Below, piece after piece: positions 1-5,929 of a DNA stretch of 7,569 nt (position 1 is the first letter of the stretch; every line of letters starts with the position of its first letter). Source of the stretch: Actinomycetota bacterium (GTDB taxonomy: Bacteria; Actinomycetota; Acidimicrobiia; Acidimicrobiales; Ilumatobacteraceae); NCBI GenBank assembly GCA_009704425.1, contig WLEG01000082.1:1-7569 (forward strand), given 5' to 3'. The notes beneath the pieces were generated by a model. It was not told the origin of the DNA, did not search any database, and saw only the letters and a program-made list of their open reading frames with translations. A program made the position numbers and the translations under genes.

Positions 1-1482
1 CTGGACCTGACCCCGGAGTCGTTGCCCGCGGCGCTGAAGGGCGCCCACGCCCTGATCATTCGTTCGGCGACGCAGGTGACCGCCGAGGTGTTGGAGCAGG
101 CCGACGAGTTGATCGTCGTCGGACGGGCCGGAATCGGATTGGACAACGTCGATGTCGAGGCGGCCACCCGACGCGGTGTGATGGTGGTGAACGCGCCCCA
201 GAGCAACATTGTGTCGGCGGCCGAGCACACCATGGCGCTGTTGATGTCGTCGGCGCGCAACGTGCCCCAGGCACACGCGGCACTGAAGGCCGGACGTTGG
301 GAACGCAGCAAATGGGAAGGTGTCGAGCTGTCCGACAAGACCTTGGGCATCGTCGGTCTCGGTCGCATCGGCAAACTCGTGGCCCAGCGGGCCTTGGCCT
401 TCGGCATGCGCCTGGTGGCCTACGACCCGTTCGTGTCGGCCGACCGCGCGCGCCAGATGAGCGTGGAGATGATGTCGCTCGAGGATCTGATGGCGCAGAG
501 CGACTTCATCACCGTGCATCTGCCCAAGAACAAGGAGACCAAGGGCATCATCGGAACGGACATGTTGAACCGTGCCAAGCCGGATCTGCGCGTCATCAAC
601 GTGGCTCGTGGCGGAATCGTCGACGAGGCGGCCCTGGCCGAAGCGGTTCGTTCGGGACGCATCGCCGGTGCGGCGCTCGACGTCTTCGACGTGGAGCCCT
701 GCACCGACAGCCCGTTGTTCGCGCTCGACAACGTGGTGGTCACGCCGCACCTGGGAGCCAGCACCCGCGAGGCCCAGGACAAGGCCGGGGACACCATCGC
801 CGACATGGTGAAGTTGGCGTTGGCCGGAGATTTCGTTCCCTTCGCGGTGAACGTGTCGGCGGCCGAGGCCAACGAAACGTTGCGCCCGTACCTGCCGTTG
901 GCCGAACGACTGGGTCGACTGTTCGCGACACTCGTGGGTTCGGTACCCAAGCAGTTCGAGGTCATCGCCGAGGGTGAGATCGGCCAGTACGACAACCGCA
1001 TTCTCACGTTGAGCGCGCTGAAGGGATTCTTCGGCGCTCTCAGCGACGAGCCCGTGTCGTACGTGAACGCCCCGCAATTGGCCAAGAACGCCGGCGTGGA
1101 CGTGCGCGAGACGTCGTCGCGTGATTCGCGCAACTACGTGAACCAGGTGACGCTGAGGTCCGAGGGACACAGCATCGCGGCCACGCTCATCGGACGTCAC
1201 GGCGAGGCTCGACTGGTGATGATCGAGGATCACGCGACCGACGTGCCCCCGGCGGAGAACATGCTCGTGGTGCGCAACGACGATCGACCCGGTGTGATCG
1301 GCTTGGTGGGAACGTTGCTGGGCAACGCCGGTGTGAACATCAGCGACATGGACGTGGGTCGTGCGGCGGTGGCCGGTTCGGCGCTGATGGTGATCGCGCC
1401 GTCGGGCCCGGTGCCGGCCGAGGTGCTGCAGCAGTTGCGCGACGCGCCGGGCATCACCAGCGTGCACGCCCTCTCCGCCTAA
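1..1482 (+). CDS. serA: D-3-phosphoglycerate dehydrogenase, 5' truncated by the window edge
   Basis: Oxidises 3-phosphoglycerate to 3-phosphohydroxypyruvate with NAD, the first step of serine biosynthesis in the cytosol. The reading frame is open from base 1, so the true start lies upstream; compared with the mycobacterial enzyme (about 528 residues) roughly 30-40 residues are missing and 493 are visible. In visible numbering the NAD-binding fold carries GLGRIG at about 119-124. The 2-hydroxyacid dehydrogenase catalytic residues are present: Arg203 in NVARGG, Glu232 in FDVEP and His250 in TPHLGAST. An intervening ASB-like domain spans about 300-415 and a C-terminal ACT domain about 420-493 (starts NMLVVRNDDRPGV, with NAGVNI). 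This makes it the long form, which in mycobacteria is inhibited by serine. In actinobacteria serA often follows ilvBNC, but the upstream genes are not visible. It ends with TAA, and I see no strong intrinsic terminator directly after it. Confidence 0.96.
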   Translation: MDLTPESLPAALKGAHALIIRSATQVTAEVLEQADELIVVGRAGIGLDNVDVEAATRRGVMVVNAPQSNIVSAAEHTMALLMSSARNVPQAHAALKAGRWERSKWEGVELSDKTLGIVGLGRIGKLVAQRALAFGMRLVAYDPFVSADRARQMSVEMMSLEDLMAQSDFITVHLPKNKETKGIIGTDMLNRAKPDLRVINVARGGIVDEAALAEAVRSGRIAGAALDVFDVEPCTDSPLFALDNVVVTPHLGASTREAQDKAGDTIADMVKLALAGDFVPFAVNVSAAEANETLRPYLPLAERLGRLFATLVGSVPKQFEVIAEGEIGQYDNRILTLSALKGFFGALSDEPVSYVNAPQLAKNAGVDVRETSSRDSRNYVNQVTLRSEGHSIAATLIGRHGEARLVMIEDHATDVPPAENMLVVRNDDRPGVIGLVGTLLGNAGVNISDMDVGRAAVAGSALMVIAPSGPVPAEVLQQLRDAPGITSVHALSA

Positions 1483-1551
1483 CCCCCACCCCCTTCCATT
1501 GGGATCGCGCAGCGGTCATTTTTGGGAGCTCGTTTCCCCAACACGACATGA

Positions 1552-1577
1552 GAGTTGGGTATGCGCACACCCAATTC
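1552..1577 (+). other. Inverted repeat just before the start of the AbiEi-DUF559 gene
   Basis: Arms GAGTTGGGT (1552-1560) and ACCCAATTC (1569-1577) pair over 9 positions, one of them G-U, around an 8-base loop. The hairpin ends two bases before the preferred GTG start at 1580. There is no T-run, so it is a poor intrinsic terminator for serA. It may be a weak serA end signal, an operator, or a translation-masking hairpin. Confidence 0.35.
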
Positions 1578-1579
1578 TT

Positions 1580-2515
1580 GTGACTGCATTTCGCAAAGAA
1601 CTCAATGCTTTGTTCGCTTCTCAAAAAGGAGTCGTTAACTTACGGCAACTCTTGGATACGGGTTGTTCGCGGAAGACCAAGAACCGCATGATGGAGCGCG
1701 GCGATCTCATCCGAGTTCTACCGGGGGTGTACCGATCGGCATCCTGGCCCATGGGTCGTGATCAATTGAAGGTCGCGGCGTGCCTCAGGAATCCGGCCGC
1801 GGCGTTGGCGTTCACGACCGCAGGGCAAGAGTGGGGATTGCGCAGAATGACAGATCCACGACTCCATGTGCTCGTACCGCACGGGGTGAGTCCCGAGTTG
1901 GACGGTGTGGTCGTTCATCGCTGTCGCCGGATCGATGAGATCGATCTTGTGGAGCGACCCGGAGGTCTTCGGGTGACCTCGGTAGCTCGTACCTTGTTCG
2001 ATGTTGGGGCGATCATCGGCGTTAATCGACTTCGATCAGCGGTGGAGAATGCATTCGACAAAGAAATGGTGACCTTCGATTCGATCGCAGATGCGGTCCA
2101 GCGGCTTTACCACCGACGACGGCCCGGATCACTTCAGATTCGCACCGTCATGAATTCGCGTTCGGACTGGTCGACGGCTGTGCAGTCGGAGCTCGAATTG
2201 CGCATGCTGGAGGCGTTGCGTCGTGCGGGAATTCCCACGCCGACTCTGCAGCATGTTGTCCGGCTCGGTGACGGAGGCGCCGTGAGATTCGATTTCGCCT
2301 GGCCCGACTTGCTGTTGGCTTTGGAAGTCGATCACGCCTTCTGGCACAGCGGAAGTAGCGAATCGACCAAAGACAAGGGCCGTGATCGAAAGTTGGCGGG
2401 TCTGGGCTGGCTCACTCTGAGGGTCACTGACGATGACATGAGGTCCGACTTGACTGCGACGGTTCGTGAGATCGGAACCGCCATCGAGGAGCGCCGTGCC
2501 CGCATGGGCAAATGA
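1580..2515 (+). CDS. AbiEi-type winged-helix / DUF559 fusion protein
   Basis: Numbered from the GTG at 1580 (311 residues). Residues about 5-52 resemble the N-terminal winged helix of AbiEi-family antitoxins (GVVNLRQLLDTGCSRKTKNR, then a basic stretch ending PGVYR). The middle part has SVARTLFDVG, common in these proteins. Residues about 200-300 look like DUF559, a Vsr/PD-(D/E)XK-like nuclease domain, with Glu204/Glu206, FDFAWPD (Asp238), LEVD (Glu249, Asp251), Trp255-His256 and GLGWLTLRVT. Such proteins are widespread in actinobacteria and usually annotated as AbiEi-family antitoxin domain proteins; their function is not established. No AbiEii nucleotidyltransferase toxin lies beside it, so I do not call it a working toxin-antitoxin pair. 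The frame is also open from a TTG at 1499, but homologues start close to the winged helix and neither start has a good Shine-Dalgarno sequence, so the start is uncertain. Its base composition is visibly less GC-rich than serA, which hints at transfer. Confidence 0.8.
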   Translation: MTAFRKELNALFASQKGVVNLRQLLDTGCSRKTKNRMMERGDLIRVLPGVYRSASWPMGRDQLKVAACLRNPAAALAFTTAGQEWGLRRMTDPRLHVLVPHGVSPELDGVVVHRCRRIDEIDLVERPGGLRVTSVARTLFDVGAIIGVNRLRSAVENAFDKEMVTFDSIADAVQRLYHRRRPGSLQIRTVMNSRSDWSTAVQSELELRMLEALRRAGIPTPTLQHVVRLGDGGAVRFDFAWPDLLLALEVDHAFWHSGSSESTKDKGRDRKLAGLGWLTLRVTDDDMRSDLTATVREIGTAIEERRARMGK

Positions 2516-2538
2516 GGGCCCAAAAATGACCGCGCGGC

Positions 2539-2564
2539 GATCCCAACCGAGGGGGTTTGGGGTC
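2539..2564. terminator. Convergent-end hairpin between the AbiEi-DUF559 gene and pyrF
   Basis: GATCCCAACC (2539-2548) pairs with GGTTTGGGGTC (2554-2564), giving about 10 bp with one bulged T and one G-U (or, on the other strand, A-C) pair around a 5-base loop. It fills most of the 47-base gap between two convergent genes and includes two bases of the pyrF stop codon. It lacks a T-run directly after the stem in either direction; on the minus strand a run of five T comes about 14 bases later. A bidirectional end-of-transcript hairpin is the simplest reading. Confidence 0.5.
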
Positions 2565-3375
2565 AGGCGAAGGAGCGGATCTGGTCGCGGGTCGTCTCGG
2601 CGGCCACTCGCGCCGCCGTGGCCCAATCGGCTCCGTTCGACGCGTACAGGATCGCCCGCGACGAGTTGATCATCATTCCGAATCCGCGACTGTCGCGTCC
2701 GGCGGTCACCGTGGCTTCCACGTCGCCACCTTGCGCGCCGATCCCGGGCACCAGCAACGGCATGTCGCCCACGATCGCGCGCACCTTGGCCAACTCGGTG
2801 GGGTAGGTCGCACCCACCACCAAGGCCACCTCGCCGAGCGCGCTCCAGCGGTCTCGGGCCATGGTTGCGACACGCTCGTACAACGGTTCACCGTCGACCG
2901 TCAGTGACTGCAGATCGCCACTGCCCGGGTTCGACGTGCGACACAGAACGATCACGCCCTTTCCACGATGGGCCAGGAACGGTTCGAGTGAGTCGGTGCC
3001 CAGGTATGGGTTCACGGTCACCGCATCGGCTCCGTAGCGAACGAACGCCTCCTCGGCGTACCGCTCGGCGGTGGGTCCGATGTCGCCGCGCTTCGCGTCG
3101 AGAATCAGCACGGCCCGCGGGTGACGATCACGAACGTGGGCGCACAGACGTTCCAAATGGTCCTCTGCTCCGAGCGCCGCGAAGTAGGCGATCTGCGGTT
3201 TGAACGCGCACACGGCGTGGGCGGTCGCATCCACGATGCCGATGCAGAACTCGAGCACGCCCTCGGGATCGGCGGCCATGGCCGCGGGCATCTTGGCGGG
3301 GTCCGGATCCAACCCGACGCACAACATGGACCCACTACCGGCCCATGCCTCGTTCAATTTGTCGTGGAAGCCCAC
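2563..3375 (-). CDS. pyrF: Orotidine 5'-phosphate decarboxylase, type 2
   Basis: Decarboxylates OMP to UMP, the last step of de novo pyrimidine synthesis. The 270-residue protein fits the type-2 PyrF subfamily found in mycobacteria and myxobacteria. Visible landmarks are LCVGLDPDP at 18-26, the catalytic LDAKRGDIGPTAERY at about 92-106 with Asp93, Lys95 and Asp98, VNPYLGTDSLEPFL at 121-134, VPGIGAQGGD at 209-218 (phosphate loop region) and INSSRAI at 236-242. The start is GTG: it is the first start codon after the in-frame stop of the upstream ferredoxin gene, and homologues begin at the same place. There is no good Shine-Dalgarno sequence, so translation is probably coupled to the ferredoxin gene, which ends nine bases upstream in the same frame. 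It is probably the last gene of the leuA-ferredoxin-pyrF unit. Confidence 0.95.
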   Translation of the reverse strand: MGFHDKLNEAWAGSGSMLCVGLDPDPAKMPAAMAADPEGVLEFCIGIVDATAHAVCAFKPQIAYFAALGAEDHLERLCAHVRDRHPRAVLILDAKRGDIGPTAERYAEEAFVRYGADAVTVNPYLGTDSLEPFLAHRGKGVIVLCRTSNPGSGDLQSLTVDGEPLYERVATMARDRWSALGEVALVVGATYPTELAKVRAIVGDMPLLVPGIGAQGGDVEATVTAGRDSRGFGMMINSSRAILYASNGADWATAARVAAETTRDQIRSFA

Positions 3376-3384
3376 GACGACGTC

Positions 3385-3576
3385 TCAGCCCTCGACCGTG
3401 ATGGCGGCGGTGGGGCACAGGTCGGCGGCCTGCTCGACCTTCGCGCGCAGTTCCTCGCCGGGGTTCTCCTGCAGGATGTAGAGGTAGCCGTCGCTGCGAA
3501 CCTCGAACACCTCCGGGCAGACCTGCACGCAGCTGCCGGTCGAGGCACAGACGTCGAAATCAACCGAGACCTTCAT
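3385..3576 (-). CDS. Small single-cluster ferredoxin, probably 3Fe-4S type
   Basis: A 63-residue acidic soluble electron carrier. It has Cys10, Cys16 and Cys20 in CASTGSCVQVCP and a remote Cys54 in LCPTAAI. In the usual CxxCxxCxxxCP pattern the second Cys is replaced by Thr13, which in this family normally means a [3Fe-4S] cluster held by the equivalents of Cys10, Cys16 and Cys54. The pattern VFEVRSDGYLYIL after the first motif is typical of actinobacterial ferredoxins that feed cytochromes P450, but no P450 or reductase gene is in the window, so its partner is unknown. The ATG is chosen over upstream in-frame starts because AAGGAA sits five bases before it and the family starts here. It follows leuA by 74 bases and precedes pyrF by nine, so it is probably co-transcribed with pyrF and perhaps with leuA. 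A role in branched-chain or pyrimidine synthesis is not indicated by its sequence. Confidence 0.92.
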   Translation of the reverse strand: MKVSVDFDVCASTGSCVQVCPEVFEVRSDGYLYILQENPGEELRAKVEQAADLCPTAAITVEG

Positions 3577-3591
3577 GTCGTTTCCTTCCAA

Positions 3592-3618
3592 CCCGGGACC
3601 GCGTATCGCGATCTCGGG
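3592..3618 (-). other. Strong hairpin between leuA and the ferredoxin gene
   Basis: On the minus strand CCCGAGATCGCG, loop ATA, CGCGGTCCCGGG forms a 12-position stem with one A-C mismatch and one U-G pair. It begins about 32 bases after the leuA stop and ends just upstream of the ferredoxin Shine-Dalgarno sequence. No T-run follows, so it may be an actinobacterial-style terminator without a U tract, an mRNA processing or stability element inside an operon, or a translational control hairpin for the ferredoxin. Confidence 0.5.
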
Positions 3619-3650
3619 AAGAACGATAGTGCCAGCGACACCTTCGGTCG

Positions 3651-5402
3651 TCAGTCCGCGGAGGACTGATGACGTTCGTGGGCCGACAGCACGGCCCGTA
3701 GCGCGGCCGTCACCGTGTTCTCGTCGGTGCCGACACCCCACAAGGTGCGGCCCTCCTCGCCGATGGTCTCCACGTAGGCCACGGCTTGGGCCTCGGAGCC
3801 CTTGCCGATGGCGTGCTCGCTGTAGTCGGCCACGTCGAGGGTGGCGCCCAGTCCGGTGCGCATGGCGTTCACGAACGCGTCGATGGGGCCGTTGCCCGCG
3901 CCGGTGATGGTGGTGTGCGAACCATCGATGACCAGTTGCGCGGTGATGGTGGTTCGGCCTCCGTCGGTGGACTGACTGCGCATCTCGTGGCTTTCCAACA
4001 CGAACCGCGGTGCATCGGGAAGGTATTCCGACCGGAACGCGGACCACATGGAGAGCGGACTGACCTCGGTACCCAGATCCTCGGTCATGTGTTGGATGTT
4101 CTTCGAGAACTCGATCTGCAGACGACGCGGAAGGTCGAAGCCGTGCTCGGTCTTCATCACGTACGCCACTCCGCCCTTGCCGCTCTGGCTGTTCACGCGG
4201 ATCACGGCCTCGTACGTGCGACCCAGATGCTTGGGATCCAATGGCAGATACGGGACACCCCAGGTGTCGTACTCCCCGGGCGCGCGACCCGCGTCGGCGG
4301 CTTTGCGGTCGATCGTCTCGAAGCCCTTCTTGATGGCATCTTGGTGGCTGCCACTGAACGCCGTGTACACCAGGTCGCCCACGTAGGGGTGACGCGGATG
4401 CACGGGCAGGCGATTGCAGTATTCGGCGGTTCGGCGCAGCGCGTCGATGTCGCTGATGTCCAGCTCGGGATCGACGCCGTTCACGAACAGGTTCATGGCC
4501 AGATTGATGACGTCCACGTTGCCCGTTCGCTCGCCGTTGCCGAACAGCGTTCCCTCCACGCGATCGGCACCGGCCATCACGCCGAACTCGGCGGCGGCCA
4601 CCGCGCAGCCGCGGTCGTTGTGCGGGTGCAGGCTGATGACCACCGAATCACGGTTCTTGATGGTGCGGCAGAACCACTCGATCACGTCGCCGTACACGTT
4701 GGGGCTGTAGCACTCGACGGTGGCGGGCAGGTTCAGAATGAGGGGCTTGGCCGGCGTGGGCTGAATCACGTCCATCACGGCCTCGCACACCTCGATGGCG
4801 TACTCGGGCTCGGTGAGGGTGAAGCTCTCGGGTGAGTACTCGTAGCGGATGTACGAGCCGGGCAGCGTCGCCTCCATGGCCAGACACTTGCGCGCCGCGT
4901 TCACCGCGATCTGCTTGATGCCGTCCTTGTCGAGGCTGAACACCACCTCGCGCTGCAGCGGGTTCGTGGAGTTGTAGAAGTGCACGATGGCTTGCTTCAC
5001 GCCACGCAGCGACTCGTAGGTGCGCTCGATCAACTCGTCGCGACTCTGCACCAGAACCTGGATGGTCACGTCGTCGGGGATCAGGCTTTGTTCGATCAGT
5101 TGACGCACGAAGTCGAAGTCGGGTTGCGAGGCCGACGGAAAACCCACCTCGATCTCGGTGAAGCCGATCTTGCACAGTTCGTCGAACATGCGGCGCTTGC
5201 GCTCGGGGTCCATGGGGTCGATGAGCGCCTGGTTGCCGTCGCGCAGGTCCACCGAACACCACAGCGGCGCCTTGTCGATCATCTTGTCGGGCCAGGTGCG
5301 ATCGGGAAGCGAGAGCGGGATGAAGGGGGAGTACTTGGCGAAGGGCATGCGCCCCGCGCCGGCGTTCACGAACTGGGCCGGACCCGTGTTCTTGGTGTTC
5401 AT
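3651..5402 (-). CDS. leuA: 2-isopropylmalate synthase
   Basis: Condenses acetyl-CoA with 2-ketoisovalerate, the first committed step of leucine synthesis; a cytosolic, metal-dependent dimer in this family. The 583-residue protein is the long actinobacterial form. The TIM-barrel catalytic domain (about 45-320) has LRDGNQ at 53-58 (Arg54, metal ligand Asp55), EVGFPSASQPDFDF at 85-98, the metal-binding HPHN at 259-262 (His259, His261) and GNGERTGN at 288-295. The C-terminal regulatory domain (about 440-570) has GAGNGPIDAF at 501-510 and YSEHAIGKGSEAQA at 527-540, the part that binds leucine for feedback inhibition. The ATG at 5402 is chosen because AAGGGAG lies six bases upstream and alignable sequence starts soon after; an in-frame start at 5456 would begin inside the T-run of the upstream terminator. 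The mycobacterial linker with tandem repeats is absent. Expression appears to be controlled by the leader at 5451-5584. Confidence 0.97.
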   Translation of the reverse strand: MNTKNTGPAQFVNAGAGRMPFAKYSPFIPLSLPDRTWPDKMIDKAPLWCSVDLRDGNQALIDPMDPERKRRMFDELCKIGFTEIEVGFPSASQPDFDFVRQLIEQSLIPDDVTIQVLVQSRDELIERTYESLRGVKQAIVHFYNSTNPLQREVVFSLDKDGIKQIAVNAARKCLAMEATLPGSYIRYEYSPESFTLTEPEYAIEVCEAVMDVIQPTPAKPLILNLPATVECYSPNVYGDVIEWFCRTIKNRDSVVISLHPHNDRGCAVAAAEFGVMAGADRVEGTLFGNGERTGNVDVINLAMNLFVNGVDPELDISDIDALRRTAEYCNRLPVHPRHPYVGDLVYTAFSGSHQDAIKKGFETIDRKAADAGRAPGEYDTWGVPYLPLDPKHLGRTYEAVIRVNSQSGKGGVAYVMKTEHGFDLPRRLQIEFSKNIQHMTEDLGTEVSPLSMWSAFRSEYLPDAPRFVLESHEMRSQSTDGGRTTITAQLVIDGSHTTITGAGNGPIDAFVNAMRTGLGATLDVADYSEHAIGKGSEAQAVAYVETIGEEGRTLWGVGTDENTVTAALRAVLSAHERHQSSAD

Positions 5403-5450
5403 GTGGTGCTCCCTTGGGTGGTGTGCTGGTGTGACGAGGCTGATTCGGAC

Positions 5451-5483
5451 AAACAAAAAACCCCGGCGCAGGTGCGCACGGGG
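5451..5483 (-). terminator. Intrinsic terminator (attenuator) in the leuA leader
   Basis: On the minus strand CCCCG(T)GCGC, loop ACCT, GCGCCGGGG forms 9 G-C pairs with one bulged T, followed directly by TTTTTTGTTT. It is the only hairpin in the window with a canonical U tract. It ends about 50 bases before the leuA start and lies downstream of the Leu-rich leader ORF, so its likely role is conditional termination before leuA. Confidence 0.9.
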
Positions 5484-5488
5484 CTGAC

Positions 5489-5514
5489 GGCGAACGCGAT
5501 ATGGGGCGTTCGCC
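5489..5514 (-). promoter_or_regulatory. 9-bp perfect hairpin of the leuA leader RNA
   Basis: GGCGAACGC and GCGTTCGCC pair perfectly around the loop CCCATATC. The stem starts on the base right after the TAG of the leader ORF and ends five bases before the terminator stem. A ribosome at the leader stop, or stalled on the last Leu codons, would cover its 5' arm, so it is well placed to sense leader translation. Four C at 5503-5506, at the top of the stem and in the loop, could pair with the four G at 5461-5464 in the terminator 3' arm. Confidence 0.7.
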
Positions 5515-5547
5515 CTACATAAGAAGGAGGCCGGTCAGGAACGTCAC
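5515..5547 (-). CDS. Leucine-rich leader peptide of the leuA attenuator
   Basis: A ten-codon ORF reading M-T-F-L-T-G-L-L-L-M from GTG to TAG. Four of the ten codons are Leu (CTG, CTC, CTT, CTT), three of them adjacent and close to the stop. It lies upstream of an intrinsic terminator in front of leuA, the arrangement of a classical leucine attenuator peptide. The GTG sits seven bases after a TAGGGT -10 box, so transcription could start at or next to the start codon (leaderless translation). The same TAGGG could otherwise act as a weak Shine-Dalgarno sequence if transcription starts further upstream. An in-frame GTG at 5574 would give a 19-residue version. Peptides this short are inferred from position and codon content, not homology. 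Confidence 0.75.
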   Translation of the reverse strand: MTFLTGLLLM

Positions 5548-5554
5548 GCACGTG

Positions 5555-5584
5555 ACCCTACCGACCCGCGTCACGGGCCCGCAA
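5555..5584 (-). promoter_or_regulatory. Predicted promoter of the leuA leader transcript
   Basis: On the minus strand TTGCGG (5579-5584) and TAGGGT (5555-5560) are separated by 18 bases. The -10 fits the actinobacterial TANNNT consensus and the -35 keeps the TTG. The start site would fall near 5547-5548, on the GTG of the leader peptide. No other equally good promoter is visible between the upstream small gene and leuA. Confidence 0.6.
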
Positions 5585-5625
5585 CGCATTCACGGCCTCA
5601 CAAAGCGTTCATGGGTACGACGAAG

Positions 5626-5649
5626 CCTCGCGAGCCGGAACTCGCGCGG
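5626..5649 (-). terminator. Possible end-of-transcript hairpin of the 62-residue gene
   Basis: CGCGAG and CTCGCG pair perfectly around a 6-base loop, and two more G-C pairs extend the stem past one mismatch. It lies about 30 bases after the stop of the small gene and upstream of the leuA promoter. No proper T-run follows, so this is tentative. Confidence 0.3.
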
Positions 5650-5677
5650 GTTCGGAAGAAACGACGGCGCGGGAGCG

Positions 5678-5866
5678 CTAGTCGACGGGGACGGCGGTGA
5701 GGCTGGCCAGCTCGGCATCGAGCAGCTGAGCCTCCACCTCGGCGATGACCGCCTGCCAGTCGTACCCGATGCCCTTGCCGGGGTAGGCGGGCATCGCGGT
5801 GGTACTGGGCGACATATTGACCGTGGTGTGGGTCTGCGAGTTCGCAGGGGTCGAGTTGATGTTCAT
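5678..5866 (-). CDS. Hypothetical 62-residue protein
   Basis: I do not recognise this protein. The N-terminal half (1-24) is rich in Thr, Ser and Asn and looks unstructured. It is followed by MPAYPGKGIGYDW (25-37) and an amphipathic acidic helix (about 37-56, WQAVIAEVEAQLLDAELASL). There is no Cys, no signal peptide and no membrane segment. The ATG at 5866 is well supported: GGGAGG lies eight bases upstream, and a good promoter lies about 65 bases further. The frame is open further upstream, but those codons cross the promoter. It is transcribed divergently from the thioredoxin gene and in the same direction as leuA, from which a promoter and a possible terminator separate it. The PGKGIGYDW segment is the best handle for a homology search. 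A role as a peptide precursor or an adaptor is possible but has no direct support. Confidence 0.7.
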   Translation of the reverse strand: MNINSTPANSQTHTTVNMSPSTTAMPAYPGKGIGYDWQAVIAEVEAQLLDAELASLTAVPVD

Positions 5867-5908
5867 GGTTCGGACCTCCCGGTGAATATGTCGTGGTTGA
5901 TGTGGATG

Positions 5909-5921
5909 CCGTTGCAAACGG
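5909..5921 (-). promoter_or_regulatory. Perfect palindrome at the start of the small-gene transcript
   Basis: CCGTT-TGC-AACGG is a perfect 5+3+5 inverted repeat with TTGCAA at its core. It lies immediately downstream of the start site expected from the -10 box at 5930-5935. That position suits a repressor operator; it could also be a very small RNA hairpin. Confidence 0.35.
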
Positions 5922-5929
5922 ACTGCGGA

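Noticed and set aside
297..977. Alternative plus frame and the minus frame (420-1133) within serA
   Set aside because: Both lie wholly inside the conserved serA coding region and have the Arg/Gly- or Ser/Pro-rich composition of shadow frames.
1499..1579. N-terminal extension of the AbiEi-DUF559 protein from the TTG at 1499
   Set aside because: The extra 27 residues show no family similarity, cross the inverted repeats and lack a ribosome site. This rejection is moderate, since the GTG also lacks a strong one.
1580..2515. Complete type IV toxin-antitoxin or other multi-gene defence system
   Set aside because: Both neighbours are housekeeping genes (serA, pyrF), and no AbiEii-like toxin or other defence gene is in the window.
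3786..4835. Long plus-strand open frame (349 codons) opposite leuA
   Set aside because: It is antisense to the conserved leuA catalytic and regulatory domains, has His/Val/Gly-rich shadow composition and has no recognisable motifs.
5403..5456. Upstream in-frame start for leuA (18 extra residues)
   Set aside because: It would begin inside the T-run of the terminator and has no ribosome site. The ATG at 5402 has AAGGGAG at the right distance.
5604..5618. Tiny minus-strand ORF MNAL (ATG at 5618) upstream of the leuA promoter as the leader peptide
   Set aside because: It has one Leu codon, lies upstream of the predicted promoter and is far from the hairpins.
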